Part shown: piece after piece, positions 10,791 to 21,090 of the stretch
Position numbering within the stretch: position 1 is the first letter of the stretch
How the letters are laid out: each line of letters opens with the position of its first letter
The notes under the pieces: generated by a model
The model's database searches: none
Seen by the model: only the letters and a program-made list of their open reading frames with translations
Told to the model about the DNA's origin: nothing
From: Sinonovacula constricta
Taxonomy: Eukaryota; Mollusca; Bivalvia; Cardiida; Solecurtidae
Assembly (NCBI GenBank): GCA_007844125.1
Contig: CM017567.1
Coordinates: 9,420,457-9,484,456, forward strand
DNA: 64,000 nucleotides
Direction: 5' to 3'
Position numbers and translations under genes: made by a program

Positions 10791-12515
10791 ATAACTCCTG
10801 TATCAAATTGAAACTGATTGTCAAAATGAAGCTTGTATACTTCCCAGTCAACAGTGTTACAATTATTCTGGCCGATTTAAATATTGCTGGTATTGTTTGC
10901 TCACTACTACTAGTACTCTATGGCAACCTGAGGTTAGCAGTTTAGGTCTATCATGGCCCTCTTTTTTTCAATACCTGAGTGTCAGGACGGATAAGTTAAG
11001 GATTAGTAGATTGGTTTTAAAATTTTAACTAATGAAGCAACAAAAAAATACATTCTTCAATTTTTAATTGTTTACATAATTGTGTCATAATAATGACAAA
11101 TAAAACTTTAAGATATAAACATATCTTTCTGTGGGGGTTGTGGTGAAGTAGAAAGAGTCACCAATCCTTCTTAACCCCCCAGAGCTTGGGTTCATGTTCT
11201 AGTTTGGATGAGAACTTTCATGTGTGAAGGTCTTTTAGCTGACATTGGGGTGCCCCCATGGTTCTGACAAGATGTATGTCTGAGGATTTTTCACCACAAA
11301 TTAGTTGGACATCACTAATATGACCATAATCATGTTGGTAAAAAAGCAAACATTTTTCTGTATAAATTAATAGACCGTAAATAGGTGAGGTGTTGTTTTT
11401 TGTTATATGCAGTTGTTACCCAGGCCCTACACCACTGTTATGATGAATTAACAAGTCCAAGGGTAAGGTTCATAGTCCAGGTTTTTTTAATATGTAGTGG
11501 ACATTATGGCATCATAAAGAGACATCAGAGGTAAGCAAGCAAACAAGCCCATGAACAATCCAGTAAACCTTATTAAATAATTTATTATTGGAATGATGGT
11601 GCCAACAATTTCACCATGTGGTGTCATGGCTGACCAAAACGTTTCTGAACATAAGCGACCTTAGCTGTCCCTAAATCTGGCGGGAAAATTAAACGCATGA
11701 ATAATAACATGGTAATGGAAGGGAGATAACTTCAAAAATAGTATTATTCGAGACAAACAGATTTATCTCTCTTACATGAATAAAATCTCAACTGGGCTAC
11801 ACACTCTTTGAAACTTATTTGATATGTTGTTCTAGCTAAATATTCAGTAAACCATGAAGATTCTTTGTTTCTTGATGCATGTTTAAAAGTCACGTAAATT
11901 GGCAGTTTTTAATTGGCTAAAATATTGAGATAAATGGTGCTATCTATTTGATGCTGTGCCAGTATTTGCCTTGGTTTGATTCAGTTTGATTATGTAAACT
12001 AGAAATACTTATACAATTTTCATAACAGAGAGTTCTCTTCACTGTTACATGTATTTTGTTTAAGGTATTTCACATATACATGTATTGTTCTTGTATTTAA
12101 CACTTAGATATTGTACCTTTCAACATTTCTGACTTTTGAACATAAAATATTATTTTTTTATGTTATTCACTTGTGTATTGACAAAGTTGTTTTGTTTTCT
12201 ACAAATAAAGGATTTTTGAACCTTCTTTTGGAGCACAGAAAATTTAATTTGTTTCCTATCCTGTTGTTTAATTTCCCCAATTGTTGATGTAGGCTGTTTG
12301 AAGCAAAACTTAGCTGTTATGTAACTTATCTGCTTTAAATTTGGCATACATGTACGTTACTTATGATAGGATATAAAGTTCAAGGCACAGGAACAATGAC
12401 TATTGTTCTTGCCTTCTTAATAACCCTTCTTTAAACAAACATATGCAGTTTGTGCATTTACTTTTCGTTTACAATATGGTTAAGACATCAGCTTACAACA
12501 ATGTTTATAGCAATC
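10791..12515 (+). other. intron between exons B and C
   Basis: No coding segment recognised. It contains a SINE at 11,135-11,350 and an atcatggccctc remnant near 10,949 resembling the right end of the element at 19,137-21,090. The rest is AT-rich sequence in which I see nothing further. Confidence 0.5.
11135..11350 (+). mobile_element. SINE, family C (tail attagttggacatca...accataat)
   Basis: A degenerate tRNA-like head (ggttgtggtgaagtagaaag, with a B-box-like gggttcatgttct) is followed by a body shared with copies at 25,575, 48,402, 52,395 and 55,305: a ctttcagctgac-like block, then a tail near tagttggacatcactaatat and gaccataatcatgttgg. The A-rich end is typical of retroposed copies. Confidence 0.7.
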
Positions 12516-12557
12516 ATTGGCTAATTCAGGCTAATTGGCCACATTTGTGTCTCCTAG
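12516..12557 (+). promoter_or_regulatory. conserved intronic block before exon C acceptor
   Basis: The block attggctaattcaggctaat followed by tggccacatttgtgtctcct runs up to the AG. Near-identical blocks precede exons D and E, and the last 20 bases precede exon B. It holds repeated ctaat branchpoint-like words and a short inverted repeat (GGCT/AGCC) in the exon E copy. A role in splice choice is inference; shared ancestry of the duplicated exons is certain. Confidence 0.6.
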
Positions 12558-12802
12558 GTGATGGTTACTTATCGATGACATCAAGAAGACTGCCAGAATT
12601 TTCTTCAGATGGCGCTAATATATGTATGTTTTGTGGGAAGAATTTTCAACACCAGTCGTGGTTAGTTCGCCATCTGAGGATCCATACAGGAGATAAACCA
12701 TTCAAATGTGACCACTGTGAGAAATCATTCAATCAGCGAGGGAGTCTAAAGTCTCATGTCCTGGTTGCTCATCTTCGGCCAAACTTAGATGCCAGAAAGT
12801 GA
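12558..12802 (+). CDS. alternative terminal exon C: two C2H2 zinc fingers
   Basis: It starts after gtgtctcctag (G|GT phase) and stops at TGA 12,800-12,802. The lead DGYLSMTS matches exon B, but the Pro-rich spacer is shorter. Finger 1 is CMFC ... [10 protein letters not shown] and finger 2 CDHC ... LKSHVLVAH, with the HTGDKPFK linker. Reading residues are H,S,W,R in finger 1 and Q,G,S,S in finger 2, so it differs from exon B mainly by His to Ser at helix position 3 of finger 2. Candidate polyadenylation signals are ATTAAA at 13,006 and AATAAA at 13,906. It gives an alternative DNA-binding C terminus. Confidence 0.9.
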
Positions 12803-13111
12803 CAGTATTCAGCGACTGTTGCTCCTCAATTTGTGTACCATCTACAGTGGTTATTTTAATAGAGATTAAAAAAGCTTAAAAATATGTGTATAATATATTG
12901 TTTTTTTAGAACTCCTGTTAAACATTTTGTCAGTCTAAGAATGAAAAAATGAACAAAATTTGTAGGAGGACTGTTTTTCAATATTTGCACAACACAAGCA
13001 TACACATTAAAGTATTTTTATTGCACTTATGCACTTCCTTTATTGTACAAGTATGTTGTCAGATATGAAAAGATCAAGTCTTTTTGTGTTGTGATATTTA
13101 TTCTTTGTAGC

Positions 13112-13620
13112 TAAGGTTTCACTCTACCTGTTAAATATGCTGTCTTCAGTAAGCTAATGTAACTAAGGTTTCACTCTACCTGTTAAATATGCTGTCTTCA
13201 GTAAGCTAATGTAACTAAGGTTTCACTCTACCTGTTAAATATGCTGTCTTCAGTGAGCTAATGTAACAAAGGTTTCACTCTACCTGTTAAATATGCTGTC
13301 TTCAGTGAGCTAATGTAACTAAGGTTTCACTCTACCTGTCAAATATGCTGTCTTCAGTGAGCTAATGTAACTATGGTTTCACCCTACCTGTCAAATATGC
13401 TGTCTTCAGTGAGCTAATGTAACTACGGTTTCACCCTACCTGTCAAATATGCTGTCTTCAGTGAGCTAATGTAACAAAGGTTTCACCCTACCTGTCAAAT
13501 ATGCTGTCTTCAGTGAGCTAATGTAACAAAGGTTTCACCCTACCTGTCAAATATGCTGTCTTCAGTGAGCTAATGTAACTAAGGTTTCACCCTACCTGTC
13601 AAATATGCTGTCTTTGTTGA
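13112..13620. repeat. 52-bp minisatellite, about 10 copies
   Basis: The unit begins taaggtttcactctacctgt and ends cagtaagctaatgtaac. Variants (actcta to accct, tgttaa to tgtcaa, agtaag to agtgag) change progressively from left to right, as expected for growth by local duplication. It lies downstream of exon C. Confidence 0.95.
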
Positions 13621-14794
13621 GCTATGACACATGCATTTTGATACATTTGTGTAATCTTTGTGAGCATAGGCTTGTAATGAATGCCCAGATTAGTCAAACC
13701 CCATAGCAAGCTTTCTGCTCAGTTACCCATTTTAGCAAGATGGGTTCAGTTATATATTATTCACTTATGAGTTTTGCAGGTACTTCTTAGTAAGTGATTT
13801 GAAAATTTTCAAGGACTTCTAAAATGTAGCAAGATGTCTCAAGCAATGTTTAACAGAGATGATGTTTTAAATTTGGTTACTACATGTATTTGTTGTTTTG
13901 AAACAAATAAAGGGCATAAAAATGTGCTTATTTGCATTCTTCCTCCTACAACCATATACCATTTCAACCCTCACAATATTTAAACTGCATGCCAGCTTTT
14001 ATGAAAACAAAGTCATTGGTATTTAACTCATTCTGAGCTGCTGTACATAACTAGTTGTGACTATATTAACAGCAAGAAATCAAGAAGAACAATACAAGTC
14101 AAAATTTAATGAAAAGCCATGTTATTCACTAGTATTAGTTAAAATGACATTTTTGTTGTTGCAATATGCTGACATTGAATAAAAAAAGTTAATGTATAAT
14201 AGTACATTCTTCCAGATAACATTTTTTAAATTATTTCTTTTACCCTTCTAATTGGCATGATTCGCTAGTATTAACAATTGACCTATGAACTTGGGCCAAA
14301 TAACTTATATCATGGAATCACCCAGTAAGCAACAATAACGATTACCTAATGCCATCATAAATAATTCTGTATTAATATGAATCATTTGTGTCTTGAAAAT
14401 TGTCTCCCATATTAGATATGATCCAAGAGGATCCAATTAGTAAGTACAGGTAGGTCCTTATAATTGGAATCTTTGCTGGTTCTTTTTGAAATGGTAAAAT
14501 AACTAACAGTGAAATTTTCTACATTTGCATGAAAAGAGAGCTAAGTTTATTAAGGTTATTATAGAAATAGGTATGTTATTTACAACAGAATATGGATATA
14601 CATGTTGATGATTGTTAACCTGAAGATAAGCATGAAAAAAACAAATATTTCAAATAATTGGACATACATTTACTTGCCTTCAGGGAGTATGAAGGGGGGA
14701 CTATTCACCCATGTCAGACACCTACATGAGTTTCAGCAATCATATATAAATACCTTGTGCTTCATTTGAGGTACTAAAGACTTTTATACATGAA

Positions 14795-15212
14795 GGGCTG
14801 GAAAAAATTTCTTTTCAAAGACTAGTCCCAGATTGGTAAACTGGACAAAAATGACTTGACCGAAAATTTACGTCGTTTTAAATTAATCAACACAACACAT
14901 TTGTCATATCTACAACTAACAAAGTATAACAACAAGTTGTTTCTTTTATTTTTGTCTTGAAGCGTTTATTTATTGCATATTGTGATTGGCTGTTTTGGAC
15001 AGGTGAGTGCAGTGTACATGTACCCCCTATACGTGTTGCTCCTGCCATAAAATTTTCTTCAATTAATTAGAAACCGCTGTTTATTTATCTTTTGTCTGAC
15101 TGCCAATTTATGAGTTGCCGGGACTAATTTAATGTACAATGACCAGTAGCCCGAAACTGCATTTTGACTTGTCTGGGACATCGGGCTACCGTATTTTTCC
15201 AGCCCTGACACA
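14795..15212. mobile_element. MITE-like element, copy 2
   Basis: It has the same inverted termini (agggctggaaaaaat and ttttccagccctga) and interior (aaactggacaaaaatgact, gtgattggctgttttggaca) as copy 1 at 5170-5625, somewhat shorter and diverged. It is non-coding. Confidence 0.75.
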
Positions 15213-15584
15213 TATTATTTTGACCAGATTATCTTTATACTCTTATAACTGAAATATTTATCAAGATAATCTAAGCTAGAGACTAGAACAGAATGCCCTT
15301 GTATGGAGTTTCAGTTTTATTCATTTCATATGTGCCAAATAGCTGGTACTATTTTGAAGGCATGACATTTTTATTTCATACTTTTGTGCATCTAGAAACT
15401 AGATATATCAGGGTTTTATACCTGAGTCAAATATGTCTGTCTTTTCAATCTGTCTGTAGACAAGATTTATGTGCACTTTTTTCTCTTGATTTCAAATACT
15501 TACGTTACTTTTACATATTGTCATGCTTGCATCAGTTTTACTGAGTTATGTCCCTTTGTCATATTTCTTTTATGTTTGCTGTTG

Positions 15585-15900
15585 GTAGAATAACTTGGCT
15601 GCCATCTGGAGAATTACTTTGTTGTCATCTGAAGTATTACTTGGTTGTTGGTAGAATTACTTGGCTGCCATCTGAAGTATTACTTGGTTGTTGATAGAAT
15701 TACTTGGCTGTCTTCTGAAGTATTACTTGGTTGTTGGTAGAATAACTTGGTTGTCATCTGAAGTATTACTTGGCTGTTGGTAGAATTACTTGGCTGCCAT
15801 TTGGAGAATTACTTGGTTGTTGGTAGAATAACTCGGCTGCCATCTGAAGTATTACTTGGTTGTTGGTAGAATTACTCGGCTGCCATCTGGAGAATAACCT
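15585..15900. repeat. minisatellite of about 21-bp half units
   Basis: Alternating words near ttggctgccatctgaagtat and tacttggttgttggtagaat repeat about seven times with mixed order, so the longer period is about 42 bp. Copies are imperfect. Confidence 0.85.
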
Positions 15901-16118
15901 TGTCAAGTACACAAGAACCACAACACTTCCTACATTCATTTAAAATTTATATTCATAATTTTTCAAACCTGTAAGATAAGGCATCTTAGATAGACCATAA
16001 ACATTTAATTGATTTTTTAGTTTGTGGCTGGCTTACATAGCTGTATTCAAAATGACAAAGTAACCTGTTGCTTGACCCGGTGAAGATTTGCCAGTCAAAT
16101 AAACATCTTCAAGAATAC

Positions 16119-16335
16119 CGGTCGCAATAGCTCAGGTGGTAGAGCATCGGCTTGTGGATCGGGAGGTCGGGGGTTCAAACCCTGGCCAGGTCAAACCAAA
16201 GACTTTAAAGTTGGTAGTAGTGGCTTCCCTCCTAATGCTCGGGACTAAGGGGACAGCATTATGCCTGACTCATCAATGTCAGTATAATGGAACGGCCGGG
16301 TTCAGTCCCTAGGCACCTCATAAATGCAACTGTGC
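16119..16335 (+). mobile_element. tRNA-derived SINE, family A
   Basis: The head has an A box (tagctcaggtgg, 16,128-16,139) and a B box (ggttcaaaccc, 16,172-16,182), followed by a body ccaaagactttaaagttggt and a segment with tgcctgactcatcaatgtca. A second copy starts at 63,838. The absence of tRNA folding around an acceptor stem and the long non-tRNA body argue for a SINE, not a tRNA gene. Confidence 0.85.
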
Positions 16336-16487
16336 TTTAATGATAGAAATGTTGCTGCACAGTATTGGCAAAAATGCCGGCTAATCACAATCCCAATCCC
16401 TGTTCAAGAATATCACTTTTTTTCCACAAACATTATTTTTTTACCCTAAGTCTGCTTAGCATATATAATAAAACCTATCTAAACATT

Positions 16488-16560
16488 GGGAGCTGTCTGA
16501 TCAGAATCTGCACCACTTGCTGCTGCGTCTCTAACAATGTGACTTGTAATAACGTTTGCT
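16488..16560 (+). repeat. foldback repeat (GATCAG family), right half
   Basis: Only the right arm and flank remain: gagctgtctgatcagaatct, then gcaccacttgctgctgcgtc and a cttgtaat word. Confidence 0.65.
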
Positions 16561-17176
16561 GGTAGTTGTCGACAATTCTCTATATATTCTGACCGAACTT
16601 ACCAAATTACTCCCACGTGGTAGTCAAGTGAGATTTAAATGTTAAATGTTATTTGCAGCATACCTTTACGTGTTTATGTAGCTATTCTTTTAATTTTATG
16701 ATAATGACCTAAGGATGTTATGATATGAATAAATTGATTTGATGGTATTTACATTTGAAACAATTGACATTGAACAATACTGATGTCCAAGAGCCTGGTG
16801 TCCTCAATGGTCAGGTGTTTCTTAAGAAAGCAGTGCTAACTGTAGCATAGCATTATATGACTGATGTGACAGGTGTGCTGGTTGTCCCATTTGAAATCGT
16901 CTCTTTTGGCCACTTCTTTCCAAACATGGATTTTGGGGAATGGCAAGAAATACTGAGTATTTCAAGTAGTTTCAAAATCTCTGAGAATTACGAAATCGGT
17001 GTCTTTTGTATCCAGTATATTCTAAGTTCTCACCAAACATCTAGACTTTACATACTAGGCAATTTTTTTAAAAAATGTAAACATAAAGCGAAAATCCTGT
17101 GTTAATGGCCATCTAAGAAGTGTAGCGTAATAGGAATGAAGTACCTGACAACAACATATTTTGTGTACCAGCAACC

Positions 17177-17217
17177 ATTGGGTGATTCAGCCTAACTGGC
17201 CGCATCTTTTCTCCTAG
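17177..17217 (+). promoter_or_regulatory. conserved intronic block before exon D acceptor
   Basis: The block attgggtgattcagcctaac followed by tggccgcatcttttctcct and the AG. It matches the blocks before exons C and E at most positions, with a few substitutions. Confidence 0.6.
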
Positions 17218-17492
17218 GTAATGGTTGTTTAGTGACAACCTCAGCTTGTGGATCACCAAAGGAGCCAGGGATTCAGTCAGATGACGCTTATGTATGTATG
17301 TTCTGTGGAAAGACTTTTCAATACCAGTCATGGCTAGTTCAGCATGTCAGACTTCACACAAGAGAAAGACCATTCAGATGTGAGCAGTGTGAAAAATCAT
17401 ACAGTCGGAGAAGTCACTTGAAGGGTCACATATTCACAGCCCATCAGCTAGCAAAGTCGGCATCAAAGGCGGGTCTGGCATCTGACATTTGA
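17218..17492 (+). CDS. alternative terminal exon D: two C2H2 zinc fingers
   Basis: It starts after ttttctcctag (G|GT phase) and stops at TGA 17,490-17,492. After GNGCLVTTS and a Ser/Pro spacer come finger 1 (CMFC ... SWLVQHVRLH) and finger 2 (CEQC ... LKGHIFTAH), joined by a linker changed to HTRERPFR, in which the usual Gly is Arg. Reading residues are Y,S,W,Q in finger 1 and R,S,H,G in finger 2. It is the only cassette of the B-F group with altered finger-1 contacts (Tyr at -1, Gln at 6). The tail is Ala/Lys/Ser-rich. Any start codon in the exon is irrelevant because it is entered by splicing. Confidence 0.88.
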
Positions 17493-17599
17493 TGTGCCAA
17501 ACATGTACTATTTTAACCCTAAGCCCCTGACAATTTTAAATACACTATACTTATTCTTTGTTATTCACTAACAACTATACACAAATTCATTATAGACTG

Positions 17600-17690
17600 T
17601 TGCAGATATTGCAGATCTTGATCAGACAGCTGAAGCTAAAGCTCTGATCCAAAGCTACACTATTGCATTAAACCTGGTCAATTTGTGAGA
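17600..17690 (-). repeat. foldback repeat (GATCAG family), reverse copy
   Basis: On the + strand it reads ttgcagatcttgatcagaca, then gctgaag and agctctgatccaaagctaca. This is the reverse orientation of the other copies. Confidence 0.6.
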
Positions 17691-18221
17691 CAAGGATAAG
17701 AGTCTGTATTCCTATTGCTACATGTCATCCTGTTTAATGTAACTAAACTCACTGTGTTTGTTAAACAAATATAAGGCCTTTGGGCTAGAATGCATTTACA
17801 TTGTACCAATATAATTATGTATGGTCGATAATTGATCAAATTATATGAGATGAATGTTTTGAATTCTGGTATGCTTATTTTACAAAATGTTTACATATAA
17901 TATAGCATTTGTATTGTAATTGCAGATTATATTACATTAAGCCAAGATTTCTTATAAGCGTTGTTTTGTTTGTTATGTCGTAACTACTTTTTAAGCAACA
18001 ATATATAACACGTTCTATTATACTTCTTTACTCTAACAGGTATTACATGTTCTTAAAATCATAAATGCATTCAACACACTATAATATATGCTTCGGTACA
18101 TTCCATAAAGTATGAAGTCTTCCTCAGAAATACTTAGAAGTTTTTTATAACAATAAAATATCTTCTGGTCCTATAAACTTATTCAAAATTCTGCAAGTAA
18201 ATATCTTATTCTATGTTAAAC

Positions 18222-18300
18222 TCTAAGCCTGTTAACATGAATTAATCAGGCCAGAATAGTGTAGACCCAGATCAGCAGACTCAGGCTGGAAGTTGTAGAA
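18222..18300 (+). repeat. foldback repeat (GATCAG family), left half
   Basis: Carries ctctaagcctgttaacatga, agaatagtgtagacccagat and cagcagactcaggctggaag; the right arm is mostly lost. Confidence 0.6.
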
Positions 18301-18397
18301 GCGTCTTTAATTGTGTATAACCTCATTTATGTTACTAGAACTTTATGACCCTAATTAAGTCATTACTGGTAAAAATAAATATCGTCTCTCTCCAATT

Positions 18398-18439
18398 ATT
18401 GGCTAATTCAGCCTAATTGACCACATTTGTGTCTCCTAG
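18398..18439 (+). promoter_or_regulatory. conserved intronic block before exon E acceptor
   Basis: The block attggctaattcagcctaat followed by tgaccacatttgtgtctcct and the AG. It differs from the exon C block at only a few positions. The core can pair GGCT with AGCC. Confidence 0.6.
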
Positions 18440-18690
18440 GTTTCTTAGAGACAACTTCAGAATGGGCTTCACCACTGGCACCTGGAACACCTTCAGATGG
18501 CGCTTATGTTTGCACATTCTGTGGAAAGAACTTCCAACACCATTCGTGGTTAGTTCGCCATTTGAGGAGCCACACGGGTGAAAGGCCATTCAAGTGTAAT
18601 ATGTGTGAGAAGACATATGGTAGGAAAGGGCGTCTGAAGGATCATATAATCACGGCTCATCTTCAACCAAAACTGGGTGCTACCGACTGA
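18440..18690 (+). CDS. alternative terminal exon E: two C2H2 zinc fingers
   Basis: It starts after gtgtctcctag (G|GT phase) and stops at TGA 18,688-18,690. The lead GFLETTSEW is followed by a Pro/Ser spacer ending TPSDGA. Finger 1 is CTFC ... [10 protein letters not shown] and finger 2 CNMC ... LKDHIITAH, with a canonical HTGERPFK linker. Reading residues are H,S,W,R in finger 1 and R,G,R,D in finger 2. The Arg-rich second finger predicts G-rich contacts unlike those of exons B and C. It gives an alternative DNA-binding C terminus of the same locus. Confidence 0.9.
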
Positions 18691-19136
18691 TGTTCATCTG
18701 GCACTGTGCCATCAATGTACTGTTCAGTGTTGCTGATACACGGGATGTTATGCTGGCGTCAATGGCTTTGTTGTGTATAGTGAACAAATTTAACTCTTCT
18801 TTACTAGAGCAGACTATCACAATGTATGGAGTATAACTTTTTGCTGAATGAAACTGGCAACTCTTCACTGGATCAGTGAATGGACTTGTCATTCTCTGAA
18901 AAGTTTGAGGCTCTAAAACAATTGTTTCAGTTTCATCTACACCTAAGCCTAATTCACATTGACTAGCTACTTTCAGGCGGTTACTTTTTCTTTTTTATTA
19001 CCCACAGTTGTTTGGAAAATATTTTTGGCATTGAAATTTTATAAACATGGTAAGAGTACATTGTTTTATATAATTATGTTGCATTTAAAAATAATTGATA
19101 CAAAAAATGTTACAAACTGTCAAGACCTCCTTTTTT

Positions 19137-21090
19137 AGCTCACCTGAGCACACATGCTCAAGGGGAGCTTTTGTGATACCGCTTCGTCCATCGTCTGTTG
19201 TTCGTCGTCAACATTTTAGCTTGTGAACACGCTAGAGGCCACAGTTTTTATCCAATCTTCATCAAACTTGGTCAGAATGTTAGTCTGCATAAAATCTTGG
19301 ATGAGTTCATTATTGGGTCACCTGGGGTCAAAAAGTAGGTCCCTAGGTCAAATCTTGGAAAAAAGCTTATGAACACACAAGAGGCCATATTTATAGGCCA
19401 ATCTTCATCAAACTTGGTCAGAATGTTTGTTTACATGAAATCTTGATTAGTTCGTAACTGGGTCACGTGGGGTCAAAAAATAGGTCACTAGGTCAAATCT
19501 TAGAAAAAGCTTGTGAACACACTAGAGGTCATATTTATAGGCCAATCTTCATAAAACTTGGTCAGAATGTTTGTCTACATGAAATCTTGGATGAGTTCGT
19601 AATTGGATCAAGTGGGATTAAAAATAGGTCACTTGGTCAAATCTTAGATAAAAGCACTTGAACACACTAGAGGCCACATTTATAGGCCAATCTTCATCAA
19701 ACTTGGTAAGAATGTTTGTCTACATGAAATCTTGGATGAGTTCGTAATTGGGTCACGTGGGGTCAAAAAGTAGGTCACTAGGTCAAATCTTAGAAAACCT
19801 TGTGAACACACAAGAGGCCATATGTATAGGCCAATCTTCATAAAACTTGGTCAGAATGTTTGTCTACATGAAATCTTGGATGAGTTCGTAATTGGGTCAT
19901 GTGGGGTCAAAAAGTAGGTCACTAGGTCAAATCTTAGAAAACCTTGTGAACACACAAGAGGCCATATGTATAGGCCAATCTTCATAAAACTTGGTCAGAA
20001 TGTTTGTCTACATGAAATCTTGGATGAGTTCGTAACTGGGTCACGTGGGGTAAAAAAGTAGGTCACTAGGTCAAATCTTAGAAAAAGCTTGTGAACACAC
20101 TAGAGGCCATATTTATAGGCCAATCTTCATCAACCTTGGTCAGAATGTTTGTCTACATGACATCTTGGATGAATTAATTATTGGGTCAAGTAGGGTCAAA
20201 AAGTAGGTCACTATGTCATATCTTAGAAAAAAACTTGTAAACACACTAAAGGGCATATTTATAGGCCAATCTTCATCAAACTTGGTCAGAATGTTTGTCT
20301 ACATAAAATCTTGGATGAGTTCGTTATTTGGTCACCTGGGGTCAAAAATTAGGTCACTAGGTCAAATTTTAGAAAAAGCACTTGAACACACTACAGACCA
20401 CATTTATTGCACAATCTTCACCAAACATGGCCAGAATGTTTGTCTGCATAAAATCTTGGATGGGTTCGTAACTGGGTCATGTGGGGTCAAAAGTAGGTGA
20501 CTAGGTCAAATCTTAGAGAAAGCTTGTGAACACACTAGGGGCCACACTTATAGGCCAATCTTCATCAAACTTGATCAGAATGTTTGTCTGCATGAAATAT
20601 CAGATGAGTTTGTTATTCGGTCACAGGGGGTCAAAAAGTAGGTCAGTAGGTCAAATCTTAGAAAAAGCTTGTAAACACAAGCGACCACATTTATAGCCCA
20701 ATCTTCACCAAACTTGATCTGAATGTTGATCTGAATAAAATCTTGGATGAGTTCATTATTGGGTCACTTGGGGTCAAAAAGTAGGTCACTATGTCAAATC
20801 TTAGCAAAAGCTTGTGAACATACTAGAGGCCCCATTGATGGCCCAATCTTAAACGAAACTTGGCCAGCATGTTTGCCAGTATGAAATCTTACATATGTGT
20901 TGAAGTAAGTCATGTTGATTCAGTAGGTTACTTGGTAAAATTCTAGAAAATGTTATCAACCTTGTGGCCACACTTATGGTCCTGTCTTCACCAAAGATTT
21001 CTCAAATAACTCTTAATTACTTGATGCCAGATTTGACCCTACTAAAAGCCTGTGTCATCAGGTGAGCGATTAAGGGCCATCATGGCCCTC
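19137..21090. mobile_element. non-autonomous element with inverted ends and internal 144-bp tandem repeats
   Basis: The left end tttttagctcacctgagca and the right end tcatcaggtgagcgat form inverted termini (AGCTCACCTGA matches at 10 of 11 positions). Just past the right terminus is the palindrome agggccatcatggccct. Inside are about 12 units of about 144-145 bp, marked by ggtcaaatcttagaaaaagc, gaggccatatttataggcc, cttggtcagaatgtttgtct and ggtcacgtggggtcaaaaag. Unit starts at 19,346, 19,491, 19,635, 19,781 and 19,925 give the period. There is no protein-coding capacity. Inverted ends suggest a DNA transposon; a subterminal hairpin and internal tandem repeats also fit Helitron-related non-autonomous elements of molluscs. 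Confidence 0.85.

Larger units (their letters stand above)
12803..17176 (+). other. 3' UTR of exon C and intron before exon D
   Basis: No coding segment recognised. The interval is filled by a 52-bp minisatellite, a MITE copy, a short minisatellite, a SINE and a foldback-repeat fragment, each listed separately. The stretch 13,921-14,790 is plain AT-rich sequence. The open frame at 15,293-15,544 is Phe/Leu/Tyr-rich with no domain and is not called. Confidence 0.5.

Noticed and set aside
16119..16190. Functional tRNA gene at the family A SINE head
   Set aside because: A second copy at 63,838 shares the long non-tRNA body, so it is a retroposed element.
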